The notes beneath the pieces are model-generated. The model saw only the letters and a list, made by a program, of their open reading frames with translations. It was not told the DNA's origin and did no database searches. Of a stretch of 64,000 nucleotides of DNA, positions 19,401-27,799 are shown piece after piece; position 1 is the first letter of the stretch, and each line of letters begins with the position of its first letter. The stretch is from Kineococcus xinjiangensis (GTDB lineage: Bacteria > Actinomycetota > Actinomycetes > Actinomycetales > Kineococcaceae), in the NCBI RefSeq assembly GCF_002934625.1, contig NZ_PTJD01000005.1, forward strand, positions 62,001-126,000, read 5' to 3'. The translations under genes and the position numbers were made by a program.

Positions 19401-21179
19401 GTGCTCCGCACCCACGAGGCCGGCACCCTGCGCGCCGACGCCGCAGGCACCACCGTCACCCTGACCGGGTGGGTGGCCCGCCGCCGCGATCACGGCGGGG
19501 TCGCCTTCCTCGACCTGCGCGACGCCTCCGGGGTCGTGCAGGTGGTCGTGCGCGACGAGGTCCTCGAGCGCCGCGGCGCCCACGAGCTGCGCAACGAGTA
19601 CTGCATCCGCGTCACCGGCACCGTCGGCGCCCGCCCCGAGGGCAACGAGAACCCCGCCATCCCCACCGGCGCCATCGAGGTCAATGCCGAGGACCTCGAG
19701 GTGCTCTCCGAGGCCGCGCCGCTGCCCTTCCAGGTCGACGAGCACGTGCAGGTCGGTGAGGAGGCGCGGCTGCGCTACCGCTACCTCGACCTGCGCCGCC
19801 CCGCCCCGGCCGCCGCGATGCGCCTGCGCAGCGAGGCCAACCGCGTCGCCCGCGACGTGCTGCACGCCCACCGCTTCACCGAGGTGGAGACGCCCACCCT
19901 GACCCGCTCCACGCCTGAAGGTGCGCGGGACTTCCTCGTCCCCGCCCGGCTGCAGCCCGGTTCCTGGTACGCGCTGCCGCAGAGCCCGCAGCTGTTCAAG
20001 CAGCTGCTCATGGTCGCCGGCCTGGAGCGCTATTACCAGATCGCCCGCTGCTACCGCGACGAGGACTTCCGCGCCGACCGGCAGCCGGAGTTCACCCAGC
20101 TCGACATCGAGATGAGCTTCGTCGAGCAGGACGACGTCATCGCCCTCGCCGAGGAGGTGCTGGCCGCGCTGTGGGGGCTCATCGGCTACGAGCTGCCCCG
20201 GCCGCTGCCGCGCATCACCTACGCCGAGGCGATGGACCGCTACGGCTCCGACAAGCCGGACCTGCGCTTCGGCGTGGAGCTCGTCGACTGCACGGAGTAC
20301 TTCTCCGACACCACCTTCCGGGTCTTCCAGTCGCCGTACGTCGGCGCGGTCGTCATGCCCGGGGGCGCCTCGCAGCCCCGCAAGCAGCTCGACGCCTGGC
20401 AGGAGTGGGCCAAGCAGCGGGGCGCCCGCGGCCTGGCCTACGTCCTCGTGGGCGCGGACGGGGAGCTCGGCGGTCCGGTCGCGAAGAACCTCAGCGACGC
20501 CGAGCGCGCCGGGATCGCCGCCCACGTCGGCGCGCAGCCCGGCGACTGCATCTTCTTCGCCGCCGGTGCCCGCACCTCCTCCCGCGCCCTGCTGGGCGCG
20601 GCCCGCGGTGAGATCGCCCGCCGCTGCGGCCTCGTCGACGAGGACGCGTGGGCCTTCACCTGGGTCGTCGACGCGCCGATGTTCGAGCGCGCCGACGAGT
20701 CCGACGACGTCGCGGTCGGCACCGGCGCGTGGACGGCGGTGCACCACGCCTTCACGTCCCCGAAGCCGGAGCACCTGGGCACCTTCGACACCGACCCCGA
20801 GAGCGCGCTGGCCTACGCCTACGACATCGTCTGCAACGGCAACGAGATCGGCGGCGGCTCGATCCGTATCCACCGCCGCGACGTGCAGGAGCGCGTCTTC
20901 GCGGTGATGGGCATCGACGAGGAGCAGGCGCGGGAGAAGTTCGGCTTCCTGCTGGACGCCTTCTCCTTCGGCGCGCCCCCGCACGGCGGCATCGCGTTCG
21001 GCTGGGACCGCATCGTGGCGCTGCTCTCGCGCAGCGAGTCCATCCGCGAGGTCATCGCGTTCCCGAAGTCCGGCAACGGCTTCGACCCCCTCACCGCGGC
21101 GCCCGCGCCCATCACCGCGCAGCAGCGCAAGGAGGCGGGGGTGGACGCGAAGCCCGTGGTGGCACCCCCGGCGTCGTGA
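19401..21179 (+). CDS. aspS: Aspartyl-tRNA synthetase
   Basis: This class II enzyme charges tRNA with aspartate. The 592-residue protein has the N-terminal OB-fold ([22 protein letters not shown]), class II motif 2 at about residue 216 ([20 protein letters not shown]), the bacterial GAD insertion (residues about 290-420) and motif 3 [15 protein letters not shown] near residue 530. Length and architecture are those of bacterial-type AspRS. Whether it also charges tRNA-Asn cannot be told from the sequence alone. The GTG start follows GAAGGAC. Its stop overlaps the next start. Confidence 0.97.
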   Translation: MLRTHEAGTLRADAAGTTVTLTGWVARRRDHGGVAFLDLRDASGVVQVVVRDEVLERRGAHELRNEYCIRVTGTVGARPEGNENPAIPTGAIEVNAEDLEVLSEAAPLPFQVDEHVQVGEEARLRYRYLDLRRPAPAAAMRLRSEANRVARDVLHAHRFTEVETPTLTRSTPEGARDFLVPARLQPGSWYALPQSPQLFKQLLMVAGLERYYQIARCYRDEDFRADRQPEFTQLDIEMSFVEQDDVIALAEEVLAALWGLIGYELPRPLPRITYAEAMDRYGSDKPDLRFGVELVDCTEYFSDTTFRVFQSPYVGAVVMPGGASQPRKQLDAWQEWAKQRGARGLAYVLVGADGELGGPVAKNLSDAERAGIAAHVGAQPGDCIFFAAGARTSSRALLGAARGEIARRCGLVDEDAWAFTWVVDAPMFERADESDDVAVGTGAWTAVHHAFTSPKPEHLGTFDTDPESALAYAYDIVCNGNEIGGGSIRIHRRDVQERVFAVMGIDEEQAREKFGFLLDAFSFGAPPHGGIAFGWDRIVALLSRSESIREVIAFPKSGNGFDPLTAAPAPITAQQRKEAGVDAKPVVAPPAS

Positions 21180-21982
21180 CGCCGGCACCGACGGCGGGGC
21201 GAGGGCGGGACCCGGGGTGGGTCCTGCCCGGCCTGCTCGCCCTGCCGTCGGTGGTGCTGGCCGCGCTCGTGGCACTGGCCTGGCCGCCGCTGCTGGCGCT
21301 CGAGCGGGCGGTGACCGGCTGGGCGGTGGGCCTCGCGGTGGCGAACCCCGAGCTGGCCCGGGCCGGCCTGCTCGTCGAGCACGTCACGGAGCCGGCCGTC
21401 TGGTGGGCGGTGGCGTCGCTGGTGGCGCTGCGCGCGGTGCTGCGCGGTTCCGCGCACCACGTGCGGGTCGTCACCGTCACCGTCCTGGTGGCCGGCCTCG
21501 CCTCGCCGACCGCCAAGTCGCTCGTCGGCCGGGCCCGCCCCGCGCTGGAGGGCGCCGTCACCACCGCCTCCGGCGGCGCCTACCCCTCCGGGCACGTGCT
21601 CGCGGCGGTGGTGGTCGGCGGCTGCGGCTGCCTCGTGGGCGCCCGCCTGCTCCGGCCCGGCCCGCCGCGCGCCCTGCTGTGGTCGGCGTGGGCGTGCCTC
21701 GTGCTCGTCGTCGCCTTCGACCGGCTCCTCGTCGGCGCCCACTGGCTCAGCGACACCGTCGGCTCGGTCTCCCTCGGGTGCGCGCTGCTCGCGGTGACCG
21801 CGGCCCGGCTGCGGGTCAGCGGGTCAGCAGCACCTGACCGGTGCTCCACACGAACGTCAGCGTCCCGCCCTGGAAGTCCTGCCGGACGCCACCCGGCACC
21901 GGGTACTCCCCGGAGCGGGGGAAGCCGAGACGGCCGCCCTCCCAGCCGAGGGAACCCCAGGCACCACGGAGAGCGCCCCTGA
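21176..21982 (+). CDS. PAP2-family membrane phosphatase
   Basis: PAP2 enzymes dephosphorylate lipid phosphates such as undecaprenyl pyrophosphate or phosphatidic acid. Multiple membrane helices surround the three-part catalytic signature: [14 protein letters not shown] and [11 protein letters not shown]. The core fold is therefore intact. The GTG overlaps the aspS stop. After the last helix ([11 protein letters not shown], about residue 215) the frame continues for about 50 Arg/Pro/Ser-rich residues that overlap the 3' end of the convergent peptidase gene by 167 bases. This tail may be non-functional or the result of a lost stop codon. Confidence 0.87.
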   Translation: MTPAPTAGRGRDPGWVLPGLLALPSVVLAALVALAWPPLLALERAVTGWAVGLAVANPELARAGLLVEHVTEPAVWWAVASLVALRAVLRGSAHHVRVVTVTVLVAGLASPTAKSLVGRARPALEGAVTTASGGAYPSGHVLAAVVVGGCGCLVGARLLRPGPPRALLWSAWACLVLVVAFDRLLVGAHWLSDTVGSVSLGCALLAVTAARLRVSGSAAPDRCSTRTSASRPGSPAGRHPAPGTPRSGGSRDGRPPSRGNPRHHGERP

Positions 21983-23924
21983 CGACGTGCGCGCCGGTCG
22001 TGGGCGACCAGTAGATCGAGCCGCCCTGGAAGGCCGTGAAGGCGCCGCCGCGCACGGCCCGCTCCCCGGTGACGGGGTAGCCGAGCACGCCGTTCTCCCA
22101 GCCGGTCGAGCCGTAGCGGTCCAGGACCGCGCCGCGGACCTCGTGCGCCCCGGTCGCGGGGCTCCAGTAGACGAGCCCGCCGCGGAACGCCTGCACGACG
22201 CCGCCGCGCAGCGGCACCTCCTCACCCACGGGGAAGCCGAGCGGGGAGCGCTCCGCCCGCTGCGCCCACCAGGTGTCCCGGATCGCGCCGGTCACGATGC
22301 GCGCACCGCCGGCGGGGCTCCAGTAGATCGAGCCGCCGTCGAAGTGCGAGACGGCACCACCGGCGAGCGCGACCTCGTTGCTGCGCGGGGCCCCGAGCGG
22401 CCCCGCGGTCAGGCCGGCGGCGCGGTAGCGGTCCAGGATCGCCCCACGCACGTTGTAGGTGGCGCCGCCCACGGGCACGTCCACGGAGCCGTCGGGGCGC
22501 GCCCCCGGCGCCCCGCCGCCGTCGACGCGCACCTCGACGCGGGCGGAGCCGCGGTCGGCGGAGATCGTGGTGATCCGCACGCGCCCGCCCGCGGTGGTCA
22601 GCGTGGCGCCGGGTGCCAGGACGCGGTCGTAGTCGATGGTGCGGGGCCCGACGAACTCGGCGCGGGGGTCGCGCACGCTGCCCGGCGTCGGGTCGAGCAG
22701 CACGGACTCGCCGTCCACGCCCAGGCGGGTGACGCGCACGCCCAGCGGCCACCAGAGCGCCGGGACGCTCCCGGCGTCGGCGTGCCCGCGCAGCTCCACG
22801 AAGTAGGTGGCGCGGGAGCCCGGGTCGAGGACGCGCAGGCCGTAGGTGCGCCCGTCCCCGGCCACCGGCAGCGCCGCGACGTCGTAGGTGCCGGAGGCGG
22901 TGACCGGCCGGACGGCGCCGGGGTTGAGGCCGAGGCGGTCCACGGCGAGCGCGCCGGCGCTGCCGATGGCCTCCCACGTCGTGCCCATCAGGTCCAGTTC
23001 GTCGCCGTACTCCTCGAAGCGGGCCGCCTCCCCGGTGCCCGCGCAGCCGTACCTGCCGCGGCCGGCGCCGGTGGGGACGACGTCCTGGCTGCGCGCGCAG
23101 TCGGCGGTGTTGGCGTGCAGCAGGCCCATCCCGTGCCCGAGCTCGTGGGCGAAGCCCCGGGGCTCCAGCACCCCCATGAAGGACACCGCTCCCGAGTTCA
23201 CGTCGCGGCCGACGATGGAGAACCCCGCGCTGCACGTCTCCGTCGACCGGTCGGGCGCGACGATGACGACGTAGTGGCCGCTGCCCTGCAGCCCGGGGGC
23301 GCCCGCCCGCTGGCCGGCTTCCTGCAGCAGCTCGAACCCGTTGCAGTCGTGCGCGGACTGGTACCAGGGCACGACGCCGGTCACGGCGAAGGTGATCCGG
23401 CCGCCGGTCTGCTGGCTCCAGTACTCGCTCGCCTCCGCCACCATGCCCCGGGCCTGTGCCTCCGTCTTCGGCTGCGCGTCCTGCGGCACCCCGGCGGGGA
23501 CGGCCATCACGATGCGGACGCTGCGGGGCCCCTGCGCCGGGGTCGCCGCCACCTCCGCGGGCAGTGCCTCCGCGGCGGCGACCGAGCGGACCCGGAGCAC
23601 GTCGGAGCCGGAGTCCTCGACGTGCAGCGCGACCTGCGAACCGGGGGGCAGGGCGTCGACACCGGGGCCGGTGAGGCGCCGCACCCGCTCGCCGGTGGAC
23701 AGGTAGGTGGCCGTGCCGTCGACGACCTGCCCGTCGCCGTGCGCGTGGTCGCCGTGGTCGCCGGCCCGAGCCCCGGAGGCGGCCTCGGCGGGGGCCTCGG
23801 CCACCGCCCGCACGACGGTGCCGCGGACGAGGTCGCCGGTCGCGGCGGGCGCTGCCGGCACCGGCAGGGCGAGGGTCCCGGCGCTCGCCAGGACGGCGGC
23901 CAGGATGCGGGAGGGGCGGCGCAC
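21816..23924 (-). CDS. Secreted zinc metallopeptidase with four C-terminal LGFP repeats
   Basis: The 702-residue protein begins with an export signal (VRRPSRILAAVLASAGTLAL, then PVPAAPAAT). The catalytic zinc site HELGHGMGLLHA lies at about residue 260, the HExxHxxGxxH pattern of metzincin-like enzymes. Downstream is LDLMGT, a possible Met-turn. The C-terminal 210 residues hold four LGFP repeats (for example LGFPVGEE, LGYPVTGE and LGFPRSGE, each with a YWSP or similar strand). LGFP repeats are considered cell-envelope binding modules. The same four-repeat module ends the subtilisin at 46592-48649. The GTG start follows a ribosome-binding site buried in a hairpin. Confidence 0.9.
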   Translation of the reverse strand: MRRPSRILAAVLASAGTLALPVPAAPAATGDLVRGTVVRAVAEAPAEAASGARAGDHGDHAHGDGQVVDGTATYLSTGERVRRLTGPGVDALPPGSQVALHVEDSGSDVLRVRSVAAAEALPAEVAATPAQGPRSVRIVMAVPAGVPQDAQPKTEAQARGMVAEASEYWSQQTGGRITFAVTGVVPWYQSAHDCNGFELLQEAGQRAGAPGLQGSGHYVVIVAPDRSTETCSAGFSIVGRDVNSGAVSFMGVLEPRGFAHELGHGMGLLHANTADCARSQDVVPTGAGRGRYGCAGTGEAARFEEYGDELDLMGTTWEAIGSAGALAVDRLGLNPGAVRPVTASGTYDVAALPVAGDGRTYGLRVLDPGSRATYFVELRGHADAGSVPALWWPLGVRVTRLGVDGESVLLDPTPGSVRDPRAEFVGPRTIDYDRVLAPGATLTTAGGRVRITTISADRGSARVEVRVDGGGAPGARPDGSVDVPVGGATYNVRGAILDRYRAAGLTAGPLGAPRSNEVALAGGAVSHFDGGSIYWSPAGGARIVTGAIRDTWWAQRAERSPLGFPVGEEVPLRGGVVQAFRGGLVYWSPATGAHEVRGAVLDRYGSTGWENGVLGYPVTGERAVRGGAFTAFQGGSIYWSPTTGAHVVRGALRGAWGSLGWEGGRLGFPRSGEYPVPGGVRQDFQGGTLTFVWSTGQVLLTR

Positions 23925-23933
23925 GAGTCGGAA

Positions 23934-23963
23934 CTCCTCGGTTCGGGAACGGTTCCCGAGGAG
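23934..23963 (-). promoter_or_regulatory. Hairpin that can mask the ribosome-binding site of the metallopeptidase gene
   Basis: On the minus strand CTCCTCGG and CCGAGGAG form a perfect 8-bp inverted repeat. The 3' arm contains the GAGGAG ribosome-binding site, nine bases before the GTG. A nested alternative palindrome is CGGGAAC-C-GTTCCCG. Either an RNA structure limiting translation or a protein operator is possible. Confidence 0.5.
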
Positions 23964-24123
23964 TCTCGCCACGCTGGGGCGGCCGGATCGTCGCAATCCG
24001 TCACGGCTCACCCGACCGGCTCCGCCCGTCCGGCCCAGTCGGGGAGCAGCCCTGCGCCGGGAGTGTGACGGGCGCGAGGGGCGGAGCGCCGGGCCGCCCG
24101 GGTGCCGTTCCGCCCCCGCGCCG

Positions 24124-24936
24124 TCAGCCGTCGCGGCGCTCGCCGTGCGGCGGCCGGGAGAGGCGCCGGCTGCTGAGGGCGTGCTCGCGGACGAAGCCGA
24201 GGCGGGCGTAGAGGCGGCGGGCCACGTCGTTGTCGGCGTACATGCCCAGCGTCACCGCGGGGGCGCCCGCCGCCAGCAGCCGCCTCGTCAGCGCCGCGGT
24301 CACCGCCGCCCCCAGGCCCCGGCCGCGCTGCACCGGGTCCGTCGCCACGGACGCCAGGTGCGGCACCCCGGGCACGTTCTCGGTGTGCGCCGCGCACGCG
24401 ACCAGCCGTCCCGCGCCGTCGCGGATCCCCGCCCAGCCCAGCACCCCGGGCCGCCCCGGCCGCGCGCTGTGGCGGGGGCTGGCCCGCTGCAGCAGCGCCG
24501 CGACCTCCGCCCGGACGGCCGCGTCGTCGGGCAGCGCCACCACGCGGCCCTCGCCCGGCTGCGGCTGCGGCTGCTGCCGCGTCCAGAACCAGTCCCAGTC
24601 GTCGCCGTCACCGGCCTGCGGCGGCAGGGCCGCGCCCCGCGTCATCGTCACCCAGCCCACGTCTGCGCCCAGCAGCGGCACGACCTCCGCCACCAGCGGC
24701 CCCACCGCCTCCGGTGCGCCGAGGGCCGTCAGCGTGTGCCCGCCCAGCCCCGGGGGACGCGGGCGCAGGAACGCCCACGCGCCCCGGCCGGCCCAGCCCC
24801 GCACCGGTGCGCCGCCGCCCGCGCCCGGGTCCAGCTCGAAGCGCACGAACGGGTCGTGGCCGCTGGCGGCGAGCAGGGCGGCGCGGTCGCTGACGGGGCG
24901 GACCCTGCCCCCGACGGCAGGACGGGATCGGTGCAC
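24124..24936 (-). CDS. GNAT-family N-acetyltransferase
   Basis: The C-terminal half has the acetyl-CoA binding pattern: [23 protein letters not shown] followed by [21 protein letters not shown]. The latter is the usual GNAT motif A/B arrangement. The N-terminal 100 residues form a less conserved domain. The acceptor substrate cannot be inferred. The GTG at 24936 is the most upstream start that does not run into the divergent rarA promoter, but it lacks a well-spaced ribosome-binding site, so the start is uncertain (270 residues as given). Confidence 0.8.
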   Translation of the reverse strand: MHRSRPAVGGRVRPVSDRAALLAASGHDPFVRFELDPGAGGGAPVRGWAGRGAWAFLRPRPPGLGGHTLTALGAPEAVGPLVAEVVPLLGADVGWVTMTRGAALPPQAGDGDDWDWFWTRQQPQPQPGEGRVVALPDDAAVRAEVAALLQRASPRHSARPGRPGVLGWAGIRDGAGRLVACAAHTENVPGVPHLASVATDPVQRGRGLGAAVTAALTRRLLAAGAPAVTLGMYADNDVARRLYARLGFVREHALSSRRLSRPPHGERRDG

Positions 24937-24957
24937 TCCAGCAGCCAACCAGGCGGT

Positions 24958-24963
24958 TACCGT
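24958..24963 (+). promoter_or_regulatory. Possible -10 element (TACCGT) for a leaderless rarA mRNA
   Basis: TACCGT fits TANNNT and is followed by seven bases and the GTG at 24971. The absence of a ribosome-binding site makes leaderless translation likely. Confidence 0.35.
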
Positions 24964-24970
24964 GACCGGC

Positions 24971-26362
24971 GTGGCGGACCTGTTCAGCTCCGAGGACGCG
25001 GGCGACGACCTGGGCGCCGGACCCGACGGCGCGGTCCCGCCGGCCGTGCTGTCCGGGGCTCCCCTGGCGGTGCGGATGCGCCCGCGCACCGTCGACGAGG
25101 TCGTCGGCCAGCAGCACCTGCTCACCGAGGGGTCCCCGCTGCGCCGTCTCGCCGCCGGCACGGACCTCGGCCGGGCCGGACCCGCCTCCGTCGTGCTGTG
25201 GGGGCCGCCCGGCACCGGCAAGACGACCCTGGCCCACGTCCTGGCCCGCTCCGGCGGCCGGCGCTTCGCTGAGCTGTCGGCCGTCACCGCCGGCGTGAAG
25301 GACGTCCGCCGCGTCATGGAGGACGCCCGCGACGCCCGCGACCTGCACCGGCGCCAGACCGTGCTGTTCCTCGACGAGATCCACCGCTTCACCAAGGCCC
25401 AGCAGGACGCCCTGCTGCCGGGCGTGGAGAACCGCTGGGTCGTGCTGGTGGCGGCCACCACCGAGAACCCCTCCTTCTCCGTCGTCTCGCCGCTGCTCTC
25501 GCGCTCGCTGCTGCTGACGCTGCGCCCGCTCACCGACGACGACGTGCGCGGCCTGCTCGTGCGGGCGGTCACCGACCCGCGCGGCCTCGACGGGGAGGTG
25601 GAGCTGAGCGAGGAGGCCCTGGAGCACCTGGTGCGCCTGGCCGGCGGCGACGCCCGGCGCGCACTGACCTGCCTGGAGGCCGCGGCCGGGGCGGCGTTCG
25701 CGGAGCCCGCACCCGAGGGGGAGCCCCTGCGCGTCACCCTCGCCCACGCCGAGCAGGCCCTGGACCGGGCCGCGGTGCGCTACGACCGCGCCGGGGACCA
25801 GCACTACGACGTCGCCAGCGCGCTCATCAAGTCCATCCGCGGCTCCGACGTGGACGCCGCTCTGCACTACCTGGCGCGGATGGTGGAGGCGGGGGAGGAC
25901 CCGCGCTTCATCGCACGCCGGCTGGTCATCTCCGCGTCGGAGGACGTGGGGATGGCGGACCCCACGGCGCTGCAGACGGCGGTGGCGGCCATGACGGCCG
26001 TGGCCTCGATCGGGATGCCGGAGGGGCGCATCGTGCTCGCGCAGGCGGTCGTGCACCTCGCCACGGCGCCGAAGTCGAACGCCGCCTACCTGGCCGTCGA
26101 CGCCGCCATCGCCGACGTGCGGGCGGGACGGGGCGGGGCGGTGCCGGCGCACCTGCGTGACGCGCACTACTCCGGCGCCACCCGGCTCGGGCACGGGCGG
26201 GGCTACGTCTACGCCCACGACGCCCCGCGCGGGGTGGCCAGCCAGCAGTACCCGCCGGACGAGCTGGTGGGGCGCGACTACTACCTGCCCACCGACCGCG
26301 GCCACGAGCGGGACCTGCGCGAGCGCGTGGAGCGTCTGCGGCGGCTGGTGCGGGGGAGCTGA
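24971..26362 (+). CDS. rarA: Replication-associated recombination AAA ATPase RarA (MgsA)
   Basis: RarA is an AAA+ ATPase that acts at stalled replication forks and is related to clamp loaders. The 463-residue protein starts [11 protein letters not shown] and carries [16 protein letters not shown], Walker [14 protein letters not shown] near residue 77, Walker [11 protein letters not shown] near residue 131, and sensor AATTENPSF. The C-terminal tetramerisation part includes [18 protein letters not shown] and [15 protein letters not shown] prefer the GTG at 24971 over 24962 because of the family N-terminus and the upstream -10. It usually lies near alaS, as here. Confidence 0.94.
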   Translation: MADLFSSEDAGDDLGAGPDGAVPPAVLSGAPLAVRMRPRTVDEVVGQQHLLTEGSPLRRLAAGTDLGRAGPASVVLWGPPGTGKTTLAHVLARSGGRRFAELSAVTAGVKDVRRVMEDARDARDLHRRQTVLFLDEIHRFTKAQQDALLPGVENRWVVLVAATTENPSFSVVSPLLSRSLLLTLRPLTDDDVRGLLVRAVTDPRGLDGEVELSEEALEHLVRLAGGDARRALTCLEAAAGAAFAEPAPEGEPLRVTLAHAEQALDRAAVRYDRAGDQHYDVASALIKSIRGSDVDAALHYLARMVEAGEDPRFIARRLVISASEDVGMADPTALQTAVAAMTAVASIGMPEGRIVLAQAVVHLATAPKSNAAYLAVDAAIADVRAGRGGAVPAHLRDAHYSGATRLGHGRGYVYAHDAPRGVASQQYPPDELVGRDYYLPTDRGHERDLRERVERLRRLVRGS

Positions 26363-26392
26363 CCCGGGCCGCACGCGTCGTGCGAGCGTGGC

Positions 26393-26441
26393 GGGGACGT
26401 TCGGCCGGGCGCCACCGGCGTGTCGTCGGCGCAACGTCCCC
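26393..26441 (+). repeat. 49-nt palindromic repeat, copy 1
   Basis: The unit starts with GGGGACGTT and ends with the inverted arm AACGTCCCC, with 31 bases between. It is the first member of a doublet (24-nt spacer to copy 2) in the gap between rarA and the convergent DUF559 gene. Its interior is similar to but clearly diverged from copies 3 and 4. Confidence 0.8.
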
Positions 26442-26465
26442 GCGCGCGGGTGGCCCGGCCTTGGT

Positions 26466-26514
26466 GGGGACGTTTCGCCGCGTGTCGGCGGCGTGTCGTG
26501 TGCGCAACGTCCCC
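26466..26514 (+). repeat. 49-nt palindromic repeat, copy 2
   Basis: It has the same 9-base terminal arms (GGGGACGTT and AACGTCCCC) and exact length as copy 1, and the most diverged interior. It ends 12 bases from the stop codon of the DUF559 gene, so it could also act as that gene's terminator hairpin. Confidence 0.8.
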
Positions 26515-26526
26515 GCGCGCACCGTG

Positions 26527-27468
26527 TCACGGTCGCCACGCCCCACCCGCGACCCATCCGCGTCCGCCGGGCGGCAGCGCGAGGGCGCGCCGGTGCCCCG
26601 CCTGCAGCCGCGCCACGGCGCGGGCGCGGTCCGGGCCGAGGTCGGTGCTCACCGCCCGCACCACCACCAGACCGTGCGCCTCGAACAGCTCCTCCCGCAC
26701 GTTGTCGCGCCCGTGCTGCCCGAGCTCGCGGTGGTGCGCGCCGTCGTACTCCGCGACCAGCCCACTGCCCGGGTCCAGCAGGTCGGCGACCCCCAGCAGC
26801 CGCCCTCGCCGGTCCTCGATCCGCTGGTTGACGAGGGGCTCCGGCAACCCCGCGTCCAGCGTCCACAGCAGCCGCAGCCGCGTCTCACCCGGCGACAGCA
26901 CGCCCTCGCGCGACAGCTCCAGGGCGCGCCGCACCTGGGCGGCCCCCTCCCAGCGGCGGCGCTCCGAGGCCAGGCCCAGCACGTCGGCCCGCGGCAGCAG
27001 CTCGTGGCGCAGCAGCAGGTCCGCCGCCGCGGTCGCCTCCCGCACGGAGCCCGCCCAGCGCAGCACGTCGAAGGCGGTCCGGGCCGGGGTGGTGACCCGC
27101 ACCCCGGCCCGCTGCTGCACCTCGTGCGGCGGCAGGTGGCTGGCCGAGAGGCGGATCCCGGGGCGGCGGCGCAGCGCGTGGCCGTGCCCGACGCACAGCG
27201 GCACCGGCAGCGGGCACCCCTGGGCGTCCTCCCCGTCGACGCCGGCTGCCCCGTGCAGGAGTGCCGCGGCCCAGCCCCCGACCGCCCCGTGCGGCGGCAG
27301 CAGCGCGGCGGCCTCGCGCACCCGCTGCGCCGCGTCGAGCGGCACGCCCGCCCAGGTGCGCACCCCGCGGTGGGGCCGTCGCCACAGCGGCGAGCGCAGG
27401 TCGTGGCGGGTGAGGTGGCGGTCGAGGAGCGCCGCGGTGCGGTGCGGCCGGTTGTAGGTGTCGTCCAC
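26527..27468 (-). CDS. DUF559 (Vsr/restriction-endonuclease-like fold) protein
   Basis: The 313-residue protein has an N-terminal part rich in Arg/His/Leu. A middle block VRVTTPARTAFDVLRWAG is shared with the gene at 8635. The C-terminal DUF559 domain reads TRLRLLWTLDAGLPEPLVNQRIED, then LLGVADLLDPGSGLVAEYDGAHH. The Asp in GVADLL and the Glu in AEYDG fit the acidic residues of a PD-(D/E)XK-like nuclease fold. Activity is not demonstrated for such actinobacterial proteins. The GTG has GAGGG seven bases upstream. Palindromic repeat doublets flank it on both sides. Confidence 0.85.
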   Translation of the reverse strand: MDDTYNRPHRTAALLDRHLTRHDLRSPLWRRPHRGVRTWAGVPLDAAQRVREAAALLPPHGAVGGWAAALLHGAAGVDGEDAQGCPLPVPLCVGHGHALRRRPGIRLSASHLPPHEVQQRAGVRVTTPARTAFDVLRWAGSVREATAAADLLLRHELLPRADVLGLASERRRWEGAAQVRRALELSREGVLSPGETRLRLLWTLDAGLPEPLVNQRIEDRRGRLLGVADLLDPGSGLVAEYDGAHHRELGQHGRDNVREELFEAHGLVVVRAVSTDLGPDRARAVARLQAGHRRALALPPGGRGWVAGGAWRP

Positions 27469-27568
27469 CTGCGCACCCTCGGGCGGGTCGTCGCCGGGAG
27501 CGGGGCGTGCGCCCGCGGATGTGGACGGGGCCACGCCCGGAGCCCGCTGTGGACCCCCAGCCGCGGGC

Positions 27569-27617
27569 GGGGACGTTCGGCCGCGCGACGCCGGTGTGTT
27601 GCCTGCGCAACGTCCCC
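27569..27617 (+). repeat. 49-nt palindromic repeat, copy 3
   Basis: Terminal arms are GGGGACGTT and AACGTCCCC. The interior differs from copy 4 at only two positions. It also holds an inner imperfect arm pair (GCGACGCC with GGTGTGTTGC). It lies about 100 bases upstream of the DUF559 start codon. Confidence 0.85.
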
Positions 27618-27642
27618 GCGCACCTCGCGCCGTCACCCGGGC

Positions 27643-27691
27643 GGGGACGTTCGGCCGCGCGACGCCGGCGTGTCGCCTGCGCAACGTCCCC
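27643..27691 (+). repeat. 49-nt palindromic repeat, copy 4
   Basis: It forms a doublet with copy 3 (25-nt spacer) in direct orientation. It lies between the divergent DUF559 gene and alaS, where a simple terminator would have little purpose, so a repeat-element origin is favoured. Confidence 0.85.
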
Positions 27692-27738
27692 GCGTCGCCG
27701 GCGCCGCGTCCCCGCCGACCGGGCGCCCGGGGGCGGGG

Positions 27739-27744
27739 TAGGGT
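27739..27744 (+). promoter_or_regulatory. Putative -10 element (TAGGGT) of alaS
   Basis: TAGGGT lies 55 bases before the alaS ATG, giving a leader of about 50 nt with a GAGGAGG ribosome-binding region. No T-box structure is apparent in this short leader. Confidence 0.45.
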
Positions 27745-27799
27745 CGCAGGTCGTGCCCGCGCCGCCGGGGCAGCACGCCGCCTGAGGAGGACGACGAGG

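Noticed and set aside
23934-23963. Rho-independent terminator for the GNAT gene upstream of the metallopeptidase
   Set aside because: The hairpin lies directly before a start codon, overlaps its ribosome-binding site and is 160 bases from the GNAT stop, so a leader structure or operator fits better.
26393-27691. CRISPR array
   Set aside because: The four repeats are palindromic 49-mers in two pairs separated by a gene, with no regular repeat-spacer series and no cas genes.
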